A stretch of DNA of 64,000 nucleotides from Phlebiopsis flavidoalba (Eukaryota; Basidiomycota; Agaricomycetes; Polyporales; Phanerochaetaceae). The translations under genes were made by a program, and so were the position numbers. Of the stretch, positions 50,583-63,260 are shown piece after piece (the stretch's first letter is position 1; each line of letters starts with the position of its first letter). Location of the stretch: assembly GCA_035772785.1 (NCBI GenBank), contig JAOCPU010000049.1, positions 124,001 to 188,000 of the forward strand, given 5' to 3'. The notes under the pieces are model-generated. The model had not been told where the DNA came from, made no database searches, and saw nothing but the letters and a program-made list of their open reading frames with translations.

Positions 50583-52000
50583 TCAAAGTGTAGCGCCAGC
50601 TCTTCCTCCTCCCCTATCGTACAAGTCCTTCACACTATCCATCGCCGCCCTTCTACACGCAGGTGTCAACGCGCACCTCAGGTCCCTGTCCGCCTCGAGC
50701 AACTCCGCCATGGCTTTCAGCCGTCCGAGCACGTCGACCGTCCGCCGATGGACCATGGCCTCGCTCTTCGTCGTCGACTTCCACACCGCCTGCCAGGTGC
50801 TCCAGCATCCGTGCGCGTGGTACGTTGCAGCCGTCCGGCTTCTCGAAACATAGTCGTCGGCGCCGACTCGCGCAGGCGTTCCCCACCTGCGCACAAGCGA
50901 GAAGAACCCGCTGAGAAGCGACGCCTTCTGCGCGGGCGACATCGTGCGCTTCTCCGCGCGCTCGCTCTCGATGAGCGGGCTCGAGGACATAGTTTAGGTT
51001 GTCGTCGCAGGCCATGAGCGTCTCGTAGTAGCTGATGCCCTTCAGCCGCGCAAGGCCATACTCGTCCGCGACGTCCATTGCACAGACCGGGTTTGCGTAG
51101 CCGACTACGATAAGTTCTACCCACTTCTACCCTTCCTCGACTCCCCCTACGTGGTCGCAGAGAAGCTGGTTGCCGCACAGCAGGGCGACCTCGATGATCC
51201 GGACCGTAGGGATCGGCGTGGTGCACCATGATGGTGTTGGCGGATGGTGCATCGCACGGAGCGCTCTCCAAGGTTCCGTAGGACACTCTTGTCACTTGTA
51301 ACATAGAGCCGACACAGCCCAGGATGAATGTGGTCACGAAGTGATACTTGTTGGTCATCTGTGCGACCGTTAGCAGCCTGTAGACATTCGTGGGGTCGGT
51401 CCGGATGATATGTAGCTCGGAGGGTCTAAGGTCTGCGAGATGAGTTAGTGGTAAAAGCATTTGATGTGGCGTTATGCGTACAGGGCATAGAGAATGGATA
51501 GTAGTTTCCGTTAAAATGTCGTCAACGTTCTCGCCTTCGAGGTAGACGGGGTCGGTCATCTGAGTAGCCTTCCGGTGACGGCTGTGTCGCTGCATCGTGG
51601 CATGCTTAACATGTCCTCGAAGGCGGAAGAGTCTCGCGAAAAGCAGGAATCGGCTTGTACCTACGGCAGTTAGTGGATATGTCCGTGGCGATGGGAACAG
51701 GCAGAAGCACCCTGAACAGCGTATCCTGCACCCCGTAGAACGATATTCTCCGTTTCAGACTTATAAAAAGTTGGATGCTCTTTCCAGCTCCTCCATCCTC
51801 CGAAGCTCCTCTCGTTGGTCGAGCTGCTCCCTGAACTCTTCGTAACACACCAAGCTCGGGTCGAATTCTCTGTCCGTCGTCGTGTCCCATATCGAGGCGC
51901 AAGCGTTTGCGAGGTGGAGGCACGGTACCAGCAGGGCCTGGGAGCAGATATAGGAGCGTGAGGCAATCCGACGAAAAAGGGTCGGCAGCCGACCATCACG
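50583..52000 (-). CDS. BTB/POZ domain protein of the agaricomycete-expanded type
   Basis: Mushroom genomes carry many BTB proteins with a shared C-terminal region; some BTB proteins are cullin-3 adaptors, but this one's role is unknown. The N-terminal part (about 51.9-51.7 kb) gives REELRRMEELERASNF, SETENIVLR and VQDTLFRV, the first strands of a BTB fold. At 51.5-51.3 kb comes VDDILTETTIHSL and then NVYRLLTVAQMTNKYHFVTT, the BTB helix that follows the dimer core. The C-terminal block has DVADEYGLARLKGISYYETL, DDNLNYVLEP, AQKASLLSGFFSLVRRWGTP, ATYHAHGCWSTWQAVWKSTT, VDVLGRLKAMAELL and DLRCALTPACRRAAMDSVKD, ending at 50,583. This second block is very typical of the family. Frames change at least three times. 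It is divergent from eIF3i. Confidence 0.78.
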
Positions 52001-52416
52001 CAAACGCTTCCGTTCTCACCAGTCACGAGCCCTGGCCGTGTGAGAGAACGAGCTCCGGGCGACAGCTTGCCCGACATCGGTTAGGCTTCTCTACGCGAGC
52101 CAGCAGGAGAGTTCAGGAGATGAAAGCGGTGCCACCGGGATGGCAGGCTCTCGTGGCGCAGCGCAGAGGTAAGGTTGAAAGTTTCCTAGTCGCTGTGCAT
52201 GACCGCTGGCGGAGGCTAGTATGGCGTCTGAGACAAGGTTGTAGGAACCGCCCTACACGGGGCTGTGGAATGGCACGCTACATACATCGGCAACGGCCGG
52301 TAGGCGCCTACGAAATTTCCTGGCGGAGCCGCTGCTCAAGTCAAATATTGTAAACGCCTTGGTGAAGTGCCTCCTCGTCCTTATTTCCCCACACCCTCGT
52401 TCATTCCGTATTCAAA

Positions 52417-53908
52417 ATGGTTAGTTATGTATCATACTAGGCGGAGATTTCAGACTCACTATTTGATCCCAGAGACGACCCATCCTTCTGCAAGGTACAT
52501 ATGAACGCCAGAACTTCAATGTTCCTTGACATTGATCTCTGGTCTGGACGATCATAGGACACGAGCGGTCGCTTACCCAGATCAAGTTCAACCGTGAGGG
52601 AGACCTTCTCTTCTCCTGCTCAAAAGACCATGTCATCAACGTCTGGTTCACGGATAACGGAGAGCGTTTGGGAAACATACGATGGACACAACGGCACGGT
52701 CTGGACAATCGATGTTGACTGTGCGTCCCACCTCTTCTCATCGCTCTCAGATACTGACTGTTACATCTTGTCCCTATTCTGTGAACCATCGCATCCCTAT
52801 TACACTGCCACCGGACTCTGTACGCGTGCGCGAAAACAGCACAATCGCGCTTTTTGGTCTCTGGCTCGGCAGACAACACCATGCGTCTCTGGTCAGTAGA
52901 GACCGGCAAGTGCCTGTACAGCTGGGAATTCCCCACCGCGGTCAAGCGTGTGGCATTCAGCGAGGACGATGACCAGGTCGTTTGCATCACCGAGCAGCGC
53001 ATGGGTCACCAGGGTGCTATTCGTGTATTCAACATCAACCGGGAAGGTGACGGTACCGACCGTATGTCCTGTCATATCTCTTCGTTAAAAACATAATGGA
53101 GTATGCTTACGATCACATTCACTTTGTTCATGATATCAGAATCTGAAGAGCCTCTATCGTTCTTCAACCCCACAGGCAGCAAGGCCGTCGTTTGCGCCTT
53201 TGCTCACGACCCTTCACTTATCGTAACCGGCCATGAGTCTGGAAAAGTCGCGCTATTCGACGCCAAAACCGGCGAGGAGGTTCAGGGCAACACTCGTGCG
53301 CATCTGGACCAAGTCACCGACCTGCAGCTGTCACCAGACCGGTCGTACTTCATCACGAGCAGCAAAGACAAGACTGCGAGGGTGAGTGATTTATTTTGTG
53401 AGACAAGTGACAGCCGCTGACTAGTATTGTGCACAGTTACATGATACCCGGACACTGCTCGTCCTCAAGACATACTCTACCGAAACTCCCTTGAACAGCG
53501 CCGCTATTGCCCCAGAAAAGCCTTACGTGCGTTGCATACAGATGCGATCCTTCGTATGTACTAAAATCCTTACGGCGTAGATTCTCCTTGGTGGTGGACA
53601 AGACGCGATGACTTTAGAGCGTCACGACGACTTCCCTCCGACAGGGTAAGTTCGAGACACGGTTCTGGCACAAGATCTTCGAGGAGGAGGTCGGCCGTGT
53701 CAAGGGCCACTTCGGTCCCGTCAACACGTACGTCTTCCTACTCGCACTTCCCGATGTCCTCTCATGCTGACTTTCACATAGCATCGCGGTGCACCCCAAG
53801 GGCACCTGCTATGCCTCGGGAGGCGAGGACGGTTTCGTGCGTGTACACCACTTTGACGAGAGCTACTTCCGCGCGAAGCCGTACGGCGACCTCGAGATCG
53901 AGGACTAA
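52417..53908 (+). CDS. TIF34: Eukaryotic translation initiation factor 3 subunit i (WD40 beta-propeller)
   Basis: eIF3i is a seven-bladed WD40 subunit of eIF3, bound to eIF3b and eIF3g, acting in scanning initiation. Eight exons can be traced: ATG at 52,417-52,419; 52,473-52,494 (R.PILLQ); 52,558-52,720 ([27 protein letters not shown]); 52,840-53,061 ([36 protein letters not shown]); 53,140-53,381 ([48 protein letters not shown]); 53,437-53,526 ([21 protein letters not shown]); 53,581-53,727 ([31 protein letters not shown]); 53,782-53,908 ([28 protein letters not shown]). Introns are 53-119 bp with GT..AG ends. Two lesions: one extra base in the AAA near 52,675, just before [10 protein letters not shown], and seven extra bases at 53,614-53,620. 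Length and termini match the family. Confidence 0.93.
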
Positions 53909-55780
53909 TATCCTGCCTCTCTTCATGCTGTCTACCATCTTCTCCATCTTGCCACGTCCGAGTCTCACTACTGTGTACACAATGTAGAATCACGGAGCTT
54001 TGCATTGTAGCGGTATTCCATTCTCAACTATTGCCGTACCACTCCCAGTCTAGGGTTTGCTGCGAGTCGTGAATCTGAGTTGCAAATGTCCTGTGTCGCC
54101 CGACATACCGAACTCGGCAGGTCTCGTATGTTTTTTCGAATTTACCTTTAACCTTTGGTTTCACTTTTGATAGACGCAAAACGGGACTAGCCAGAGTCTA
54201 AACGCACCTGGTCGATCGCAATGTGGGTCCGGGGATTCTTTCTCGCCACCCCCACCTCTGCGGGACGCGGAGGAGCGCTGCGCCACATCTGGAGATACAG
54301 CCCTTTGTCGTGGGTACGGAATGCGTTCGGAAGGGAGGTTGAACGTTTGGAACGCTTTTGATTGTCGCAATCGAGCGCGGTCCTAGGTCGGGCAAACATT
54401 ACGCATAAAAAGGACGGAATTCCGGATTCATGCACGGGATGGCGATTGGTTAGCGTCGCCGACGTCGCCGAGGGTGGTTATTGTGTGCTCTTTGCTTCCG
54501 TTGCGAGCAGCGGCTTATGGCTCATTTATCGGTCACAAAAATGAAATGCATGTGTTATTTAGTTATTTCGCCAAAATCGGTGGCGAGTCAGTGGTACCAC
54601 CAGTGGTAGAGGAAGTACAGGTAACTTTCATGACCTTGGATGTTTGAGTGGTATGGCAGCTCGATACTTTCATCGTGGCGTTTAAAAACCTGGTCGCTTG
54701 ATAGTATGCGCCTAGAGCAGATTGATACGTCTAGGAAAGCACCTCAAAGACCTTTATTCGATGGCTATATAATCCTAAGTGCTATCCCCGGATAACCCAA
54801 GTATTGCATATGTCGTCGGACGAAAACAACAGACGGAACGAACACGGCACAACGCGCTCGCGGACTAAACCGAGGCACCGATGCGGCCCGCAAGCACCTC
54901 ACGCATCTCATCGCGCAGGCGTAAACCTTCAAAACAGAATATATACGACAAAAGGAGCTAACCACCACAAAACCCGCGTCCGAGCTCCCGCGCATCCCAG
55001 GAACGCACCCCGGCAAAACGCGCGGTCGGCATCGCCGCCGTAAAGAAAGAAATTGCGCACTCAGGTCGCCGCCGTGGGGTTTCTAGGCACCGGACACCGC
55101 ATGCGCCAAGATGCGGGCTGGGCGGTGCAGGGCGATGGTGCAGGGGCGATGGTCGGGGCCGGCGACAGGGGCGTAGAGGTTGTGTGCTGATGGGGGACCG
55201 CTACCGGAGGAGGAGGGAAGGGGGTTGGTATTAATTGGTGCGTGGGTTGGTGTTTGTCCGTATGTGTCGTCGCTCCCCCAGTGCCTGGGTGACGGCATTT
55301 GTTGGCTGAAGAGAAAGCTGAAGAAAGCTGGAAGTCGTGGTCAGTGTCGAGTTCGTTGTAGCGGGTATAGCAGATGTGTGAAGAAGGCGCGCTCGCCGTG
55401 CGATTCTAAGAAACGATGACGCGGTCTCCGGTCGTTATGATTGGAAGGTTGATAGAAGGCGTTCACCAAGGCGTAATGTGGTGAGCTCCCTATGTTTTCG
55501 CCCCCCGTAAAACTGTTCATAATGTGGTAGTTGATATGATGAAGTCCGGCCGAGAGAAACGAGTGGAATTTGTGGGCGTACTCTGATGGCAACTTGTGAA
55601 AATAATGATCAAGATCTTATACTCCACCGGGACCAGGCGGAGGTCCATCTTACGCTATAGCAGACGGTGTCTCCGGTCGACAATATAATCGGATCAAGTC
55701 AACCACCGTGAGGTAATTGAAACACCACCGGCTGAGAGATGGAGTATGCATGGCGCACGTATGTTAGAGATCGATGGCCA
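53909..55780. other. Unassigned stretch downstream of eIF3i
   Basis: The first 200 bases are the likely eIF3i 3' UTR. Open pieces at 54.2-54.5 kb (both strands) and 55.2-55.6 kb are not recognised. Composition becomes AT-rich towards 55.6 kb. Confidence 0.35.
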
Positions 55781-55784
55781 CAAT

Positions 55785-56700
55785 CTAGATGTTAGTCTAA
55801 GGCTCTCTAGGCATGATCTTGAGCTTAAACTTCTTACAGCACCGATAGTATTCAATCGTCTTCTTATACGCTAGGTGGATATGGTGTATAAGGAGGGTCT
55901 TGGACGAAGTGGGACCTCTGACCTATCACCAGATAGTGCGGCCTTTTTGGGTGGACAAAGAATCTGATTTTGGTCATCAGGGCCGAAACGCGGAGAGGTG
56001 AGGCTTAATGGGGGAATATGGAGACGCCACTATGATGCCTATTCGCGAGGTATGTAGATAAATAAATACCAAGATATGTCCTGGCTAGGGATCAGAACAT
56101 AGAGGGAAAGTGCGCGATCTGCGTGCACTATTCTTCCATCATGGCAGGCCAGTACGACCATGGTAGTGATAACCTGATCGAGTTGGCAAAGTGGAGAGAT
56201 CGCAGAAAGACAGAAAATCGAACATGCAGGCAAGGCGCGATTCAGATGCGTAAATGTTAGTCTTAAGCTTCTTAAACTGTCATGGGATACCGGTGTATGA
56301 GGAATCGGGCTTGGGAGAAGTATACACCCTCCGTGCGCTATGCGACAGGGAGTGCAAATCTGACGTGTGAACAAGAATGTGATCAAATTCATCCCTGAGG
56401 CCCCCCTGAAACGCGGCTAAGATCTTTTAATGGGATATGGAGGCGCGAACCTACACTTGTCCTGATGCAAACTTGCGAGACATGGACCAAGATCCGTAAC
56501 TCGCTAGGGATGCTTGAGCGTAAGTAAAGGACGAGGGGTACCTACCTTGTTTATCATAGCAGGCAGCGCGACGCATCAGCGACAATCTGGACAAGCTGGT
56601 CATGGGGATATCACAGAAAGGAACAAATTGAACACGCAGGCGCATGTCTCCGATTCAGATCTGCGCAACAGCGACCATCTCCGCTATATTTTTTTTTGCT
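55785..56700. repeat. Diverged tandem duplication, offset ~423 bp
   Basis: Copy 1 contains GAAACGCGG at 55,985 followed by TAATGGGGGAATATGGAGACGC and CCTATTCGCGAGG; copy 2 contains GAAACGCGG at 56,408 followed by TAATGGGATATGGAGGCGC and AACTTGCGAGACATGG, an offset of 423. A further pair, CGCAGAAAGACAGAAAATCGAACATGCAGGC-like (56.2 kb) and CACAGAAAGGAACAAATTGAACACGCAGGC-like (56.61 kb), keeps nearly the same spacing. A weaker earlier copy of GTTAGTCT..CTTAAACTTCTTA lies at 55.79-55.85 kb, so there may be almost three units. On the minus strand two units read as related peptides, so a repeated coding exon is possible. Confidence 0.6.
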
Positions 56701-59700
56701 TTGTTCAAGTCCACGGTGATCAAGCCAACCGGTACTAGTGGACGCGCAACCCTGTGGCGACCTGCTGAGTGATTGACCAGGTCGGTTTGATGAGCGAGAG
56801 GGCTGGTGGTGGTGAGGAGTGATGTAGATGCGTCGGGAGGGTAAATCGAGACTAAACTCGGGGCTCTGAACAAGTTTGAACACTGCGCATATAGTCTGTT
56901 GGGGTCGGTCCCAGTGAGATCCTCTTTTGATGAAGTGAGTTATCATGTAACGACAGAACTTACCTCGGTTGCGTCAAGCTATACGATTCGGTCCGGTTTG
57001 CAGTGCACAGTTTTGAGCGACTCACGTCGCTCAGACGCCCTCGTCTCTATCGTATATTTGTGGCGACAATAGCGACATCGGCTGGTGAAAGGGCTGATAG
57101 GCTTTGATGATATGTCGCAACCATAGGAGCAAAGCTTGTTGGGAGCTGATGGCAGCCCAGCTGCTACCGTTAGACACCCTACTAACTGAAGTACCTGGAA
57201 GCGTAAGTCTGATAGCTATGGGGGGTGTTTTTGACAGTCGTGGACATTTGCGAGGGCGTACTTGGACATTCCCCTATGAGCCGGCTTGCGGAGGGTCTCT
57301 GCCTCCGATCATGATGACGCGCGGGAGCCTCGTCGTGCTGCGATACAGCGAAGAAATCCGTATAATCTCTGCCCCAGGCGAAAATCTGCCACAGCACGAA
57401 GTTAGCGGTCTGCAGCACGAGCCGTTGCGTCACATGCCATGAAGTCACTGCCAAATGGAAAGTATGTTGGTAGTAAAAATACCTGGGACGCGCCATCAGT
57501 AGGGTGGCGAGCACAGCCGTCAAGTCGCGGTTGTTCATTCTTAGACATATTATTGCTGTCGACCCATCGCGGCGCTTTTCGTACGAAGTGCGACATGTCA
57601 CCTGCGAGCCCGACGGTTAGACTGTCTTTGAGGGCGACAAACTGCGTGCAGCCGCGCGCCCGATATGGGCGTTCTGAGTGTGGAAGCAGAGCTTTGTATG
57701 CGATCCTGGGACACGATAGCAGGCAGATGCCCGTGGCCGCGGGCGCCGGGGCTCCGGAAAACTAGGATTGTGAGAGACTCGACTTACCCACAACGACAAG
57801 GGGCAGAGAGTGCTGCTGTCATGACCGAGTTTGCGCGGGTCCAATGGGTCGATGTCTTGGTGATGGCCGCGACTGGAACAAAACGCCAGCACGCGGGAGC
57901 GGCGCTTTCTTCCAGGGAAGCCCCCCGACGCTCATGGATGCGTGTGTCGAGCACAGGAAGGCGCTGGCGTTTCACGTGTGACGTCCGGCAGAAAAACGGG
58001 CTCGCGGCGCGTGGCGCGGCGAGTCACGATCACACATAGAGCGGCGGCGGCGGGTGCAGTCGCGCGGACGGCTGGGGCATGCGTACGGAGGGCGATTCGA
58101 AAGCGGGCAGAGTCGTCGAAACATAGGGAGCTAGTGCGGAGCGGAGAGATGTGGGATTAAAGCCGACGAACAGGTGGATGGGATAACGGTGGCTTCGTGT
58201 GGGTGGCGACGTTGCGGTCGGCGTACAGAAGGGATTCTCAGGGGGCCAGATGGACTCTATGTCGGCATCCGACACCTGATGATAGAGGTTAAACTCTTGT
58301 TCGGCGCCCTCCCTCCGCCTCGACGGCCAATTGATGCCGGCCGCCAGTGCCACGATCGGTTTCGATTGATGCCTCGCCGTCCCCCGCGTCCGACGCGCGC
58401 CCTTGGCGAAACTGCCAGGTAGCCCGGTGTGTGTGGCTGCACCTGACAGCGCAAGCACCAAAGAGCCGCTCGACCGGTCGCCGACAGACTGCTGTCTCAC
58501 AAGCTGGCATCTGGAAGAAGAACCGCAGGTGGTGATGACGGACGACCGAAGCGCTGAATTGCAAACCTTCGTGCAGCCGATCGTGGCTGAAGCCAAGCTC
58601 GTTTTGGACACTCGTCCCTAGATTGGCGCCTCCGTCAAAGCGGTATCGTCATCCGACGTTGTCCCAGACCTTTCCATTTCAGGGCGCGTCCAACGGCGAG
58701 CCGGCCCAGCAGCAACGCAAGTAGCCCTATGGCCGATCTCGAGACGTCTGTCGCAGGAGGCTATTAAGTATACGGGGGCGACTGAGACGGTAACGTGTCG
58801 GGGTTCGCTGGTGTGCGGATTCACGAGTTGGAGTGCGTAGTGGCCTTGGCAGATAGGGGCCCCAGTGATAGGGCTGGCCAGACAGACTCGCGAGCCGACC
58901 GACAGAGGACGCCGGCGTTCTTCGCTGCGGCGTCATGGAGTCGTGGGAGGGAGATGTGAGGAAGCTCGAGGCTCAATTATGACACCTCCGCGCTCTCACC
59001 ATGAGACCGGCCTGCGCAACGCAGACCCACTGCAGCGGGATATCTCGCTGGGTACGTGGTGGCGGCGGGGGTGTCTGGGGCTGCGCGAGGAGCACGGACT
59101 CTCCGTGGGCCGCCGGCACAGGAGCCCTGTGTTTTCTGACGGCTGCCCGAAAGCGTCCATATCAGGGGTCTCGCCAATGCGGAAGCGTAGTGGAACGGGC
59201 GCGCCTGTGCGAAGCCAAGATGGAATCTGATCGGTGGAACGTCTAGAAATGGAAGGGGGTCCCAGGCGCCTGCTGCTCTGCTACGCCACGCAAGTTGGCG
59301 ACTCCGTTCAGTATCGACACGACAACATTTGCCCTTTCTCCCATGAAAACTGCGAAATGTCCCGAGGCCATGACACAACGGTGCTGATCGCTGGCACATG
59401 CTGTCGCTAGAAATTCAATGAGGCTGCGTGCGTAGGATAGAAATAAAAGGTTTTGCCTTTTTTTATCGGTGCGCGGTGGAATTAGTAGCTGTTCATCGGC
59501 CCCGATGTCGGCAGAGGCCAAGCAGGTCTATTTGGCAACAGTTATTTTGTTTTGGCAGGGAATAGCCACTAGCAGCTCCAGTTCAAGGTCCCAAATCATA
59601 CGCTCGCCTCACTTAATAATCTCGCACCGTTTCTCCTCCGTCATTAGCTCCGGTTTTCCTCCCTGACTTCCACCCAGCTCCGCATGCTCTCTCTCCTCCA

Positions 59701-61250
59701 CATCTGCACCACCGGCCGCCGACCGTTCAATCTCGTAACACACGTCCGACCGAAGCGGGTGCAAGGCGACCGACTGATCGGAGTCCATTCTCTTGGTCTT
59801 GTCCTTTTTGGCCTCGGAGTCCGCAGGGACCGTGGTTCCTGGCCAGTCGCGTCCCACGCCATGAGTCGCTCGTCAAGGACAACACCCCTTCCCACAGCGC
59901 CGATCGCATCCGCCCCCCGATGGCCCAAGCCTGCTGACCGGACGTCCGTTATGGTCCCGCCGCCGTGCTGCCCGGCCTCAATATCACGCCTCTCTTGATT
60001 CGAAGGCACGACGAGCAAGTTCGAGGAGAACCAAGGAGATGGCAATGTACAAGTACAAAAAGACTGAAGATAGCAAAATAGCCACGTGAGCCTCGAAGAT
60101 GTCCGTGTGCCCTTCCACTGCGGCGGTCACTTGGTTTTCCGTGCCCATGGTGTTCGCATAATATTAAAGTTGCTATATCCCCCCCCTGCACCCTGGCGAG
60201 CAGACAACAATCGTGAAAACTGTGCTCGATCAACCGCATGACCTCGGAGGACAGAAATTGGTGAAATGGCGTTAGAACCAGCAGGCGAGCGTGAGGTCGC
60301 CCACGTACACGCTTCGTGTGACCTCGCAGCTTCGCTGATGTGGTACGGCTCAAATTCAGTATAATCTCACCCCATTTCGGAACCGTCATATCGTCGCGCT
60401 GGAGAGCGCCAGGCTGCTCCCCCACCGACCCCAAACGCGCCCCCTCTAACTCGCTGCTTGTCCTACCCCCCCCAGGCTTCTGACTTCCTCCCGCTCCACC
60501 TCCCACGCCGCCGCTTCGCCATGAACGGCGTGGACAAGCGCCATTCCGTCGAAGCCGTGTGAACACTGCAGGACCTCACCATTGGAAACCTTGTACAGAG
60601 CAATCAGCAAAACACGTTGGTACCTCCCAAAGCCAGGCGAGCCCAAACGGCAGAGGAGAGCCGAGCTGATAGGAGCCGCTCATTCGGATGAATAGTCCCA
60701 CTCGACAGTCGACGGCGCATTGCCCGGCCGGGCGGGCCCCGCCGGCGTGCGGGCGGCCGTCAAGGAATGAAGATCGAAGCGCGAATTCAGTGTGGCTTGC
60801 TTAGGCTCGAATTGGCTGCGCTTACGGGCCTGGGCTGGGACTGCCTGGCGTGGTCGAGTTGTGGCGACGGAGACCAGGGGACCGGTGGAACATTAGGGTA
60901 ACCCAACGGACATTGAAGGGTTGGTCCACCGTGGGCGTATTGTGGAAGGCTGTGAAGACGGGACCTGGGCTGCAGGATAGAGCGCAGTAAGCGTACAAAG
61001 GTCCTCACACTTGTAACTGTGTAGATCACTCTGGCGCGCCCGGAGCGCCGGGACTGTCTCAGAGCCAGGACAGTACGCAAAGTTGCCAGGCCTCACCACA
61101 GTCACCCTGACAATTGTGGTGTGATCACCGACCGGAGGGTAGCACCCGACTTTGGCGCATCATAAGCCATCTAGCCGACCACAGCTGACCGCGCAGCCCT
61201 CACCGCCGTGCACGATCCCCTCGCCACCCCCCTCCCCCCTCATGTCCCAT
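56701..61250. other. Unassigned 4.5-kb stretch
   Basis: No family recognised. Better candidates for unrecognised exons on the minus strand: 57.4-57.6 kb (contains NFVLWQIFAWGRDYTDFFAV across frames), 58.03-58.61 kb (193 codons open), and a membrane helix at about 60.1-60.03 kb (VAILLSSVFLYLYIAISLVL). GC-rich 60.72-60.77 kb is a short palindromic-looking patch. Introns and exons could not be joined. Confidence 0.35.
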
Positions 61251-61309
61251 CGCCATGCCCCCCACCACCACATCGCCATATTGACCACTGCAGACTTATG
61301 ATGACCATG

Positions 61310-62990
61310 CTCACAACACGAACAAGAATGCAGCGCCAGAGACGAGCTCGGAGATTTGGGTGGCCACAAAGGGGCACGAACCGAGACGAGAGAGAGCTCC
61401 TGCAGGCGACTCGAGCTGGAGGTGCAGATCCGCGAGCTCGAGAGACGGGACGCGAGGGAGCGAGAGATTCAAGAGATACAGAAAAAAGAACGATGCTCAG
61501 CCCTGGAGCACACTGATGCTCGCACCTGTACGAGTCTCAACACGAGCGCGAGCGCGAGAGGTCCAACTTGCACTGGAGACGTAGTTCTGAGTGAGAGCAG
61601 AGGAGCGCTTGCGAGCGATGACGAAAGAGAAAGAGAACACAACGTGAAAGAGAACAACGCGAGCGGGAGCAAAGACTTAGGAGCGCGATCTGGCGAGAAC
61701 GTGGAAAGAGAACGTGAACGCGAACAACAAGAACGAGAACATCGACTGGCTCTCGAACGGCGAGCAAGAAGAGCGAAGCCGCCAAATGCAACAGGACCAC
61801 CGCCCGCCCAACGCCGCCGCCCATGGAGCCCCTCGAACCAATGCGCGTTTCCCCGGACGCGAGTACGCCTCCTGCGGCCCCCCATGCGCAGGGACAGTGG
61901 GCACCCTCGCCTCGCCTGTAGCGGGACCTCCTCCATCCCACATCCCACCACCAGGTCCTGCCGACTACCCCGGCGCGACAGATACCCATATCCCCAAGGC
62001 CCCCGCGAGCCGCAAATGGGGGCCAGTGGCCTCCCGCAGGTAGCGCGCCGGCCTCGGGGTCCCGCGACGACTACAGCAGATACGCGCTGCTGATCATTAC
62101 GACCGCCGCCCAATACCCAGTGCAGTACGACGAGGCGCGCTCGCCCGTCGACATGGGCGGAGCGCCGCCTCGCCCCACATCCACTGAATCGCCCCCCGTC
62201 CACTCGCCGTACGGGGCGCCTGCCCCGCCCGGATACTATCCCCAGCAAATCGTTCTTGGTCATGGGCGGCGGGGGCCCCGTGCCCTACTATCCGCACCCT
62301 GGAGGCCCGGGGAAATGGGGGCCCGCCGCCTGGCTCGAGAGCCAAGCCGAAACGACTGAAGGCGCACACACCGTCACGAGCCGCAGCTACAGCATCCCGA
62401 TGGTGCCTCGCGATAGGAAGGGCAAGCCCTTGCTCCCCCTGAACGTCGGCATCATGACCGTTATCAACCTGGGCGAGGTCTGCATGCGGGAGCACTTCCA
62501 CACTGAGCGGTACATCTTCCCCGTGGGGTACGAAGTGACGAGGTGATTATCGGCGTGGCCGCTCGAGACCGTGTTGGCCTTTGCTAACCTCCAGTTTGGC
62601 GCAGACGCTACCTCTCGACGGTGGACCCGAACGCGGAGGTCGTTGTACCGCTGCAAGATCCTCGACGGGAGCGGCGGCGACGGGGGCCGAAGTAGATTCA
62701 CAGATCACGTCCGACGATCTGCCTGCGTCAGAATAACTAGTCGTAAGGCGGGCACCGGGCAGAGCGACCGAGGCGCGCTCCTGGTCCGTCATCGTGCGCT
62801 GTAGTGCGCGAACCACAGTCCGCAACCAGAGGCCAGCTCAGCAAAGCAGCGTCGGTACTGGCTCCGACTTTTTTGGCCTTGGACAAGTGAACGACTATCA
62901 TAGCACTTGAATCCACGGTGAAATCCCCGGCGCGTGACCGTCTGATGAGACTATGTGTGCGCAGAACTTCGTCGAGGGAGGGTGAGTGCC
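61310..62990 (+). CDS. FYRN/FYRC-domain nuclear protein (TBRG1-like)
   Basis: FYRN and FYRC together form one fold found in chromatin proteins such as TBRG1 and trithorax/MLL. The N-terminal part (61.35-61.8 kb) is an Arg/Glu-rich probable coiled coil (LELEVQIRELERRDARERE, then EREREREQQEREHRLALERR). A Pro/Gly/Tyr-rich linker follows at 61.8-62.35 kb (PPVHSPYGAPAPPGYYPQQI). Then comes the FYR module: SIPMVPRDRKGKPLLPLNVG, IMTVINLGEVCMREHFHTER and YIFPVGYEVTR (62.39-62.54 kb), an intron, RRYLSTVDPNAEVV, a C.ILDG piece, ITSDDLPAS, and near 62.87 kb GTGSDFFGLGQV, with a terminal NFVEGG at about 62.97 kb across a frameshift. Start and last exon are uncertain; identity of the FYR module is firm. 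Confidence 0.78.
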
Positions 62991-63260
62991 CTTCCCTCTT
63001 TGCTAGTGTCGTGTTTCAGTGCTGCGCTAGCGTGTTGTGGCGTGCCCGGACGTAGCCGGACGGCTCAGATGAGGGTGCGGACATTAGCTCTGCGCTTGCC
63101 TTTGATCACACTCCGGGGGATTGAAAAACGGACGACGCTAAACGATGCTCCGGGCACTTCTAGTCACCGCTCGGCGGCCCCGCACGTGCAGACCTGTCTA
63201 TCCCAGCTTCTGCCCCGACTGGCAACGACGGCACAGACGACCCCGAGGGCGGGCACCGTG

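Noticed and set aside
60720..60775. Very GC-rich patch resembling rRNA spacer
   Set aside because: Only about 50 bases long with no conserved rRNA core sequence.
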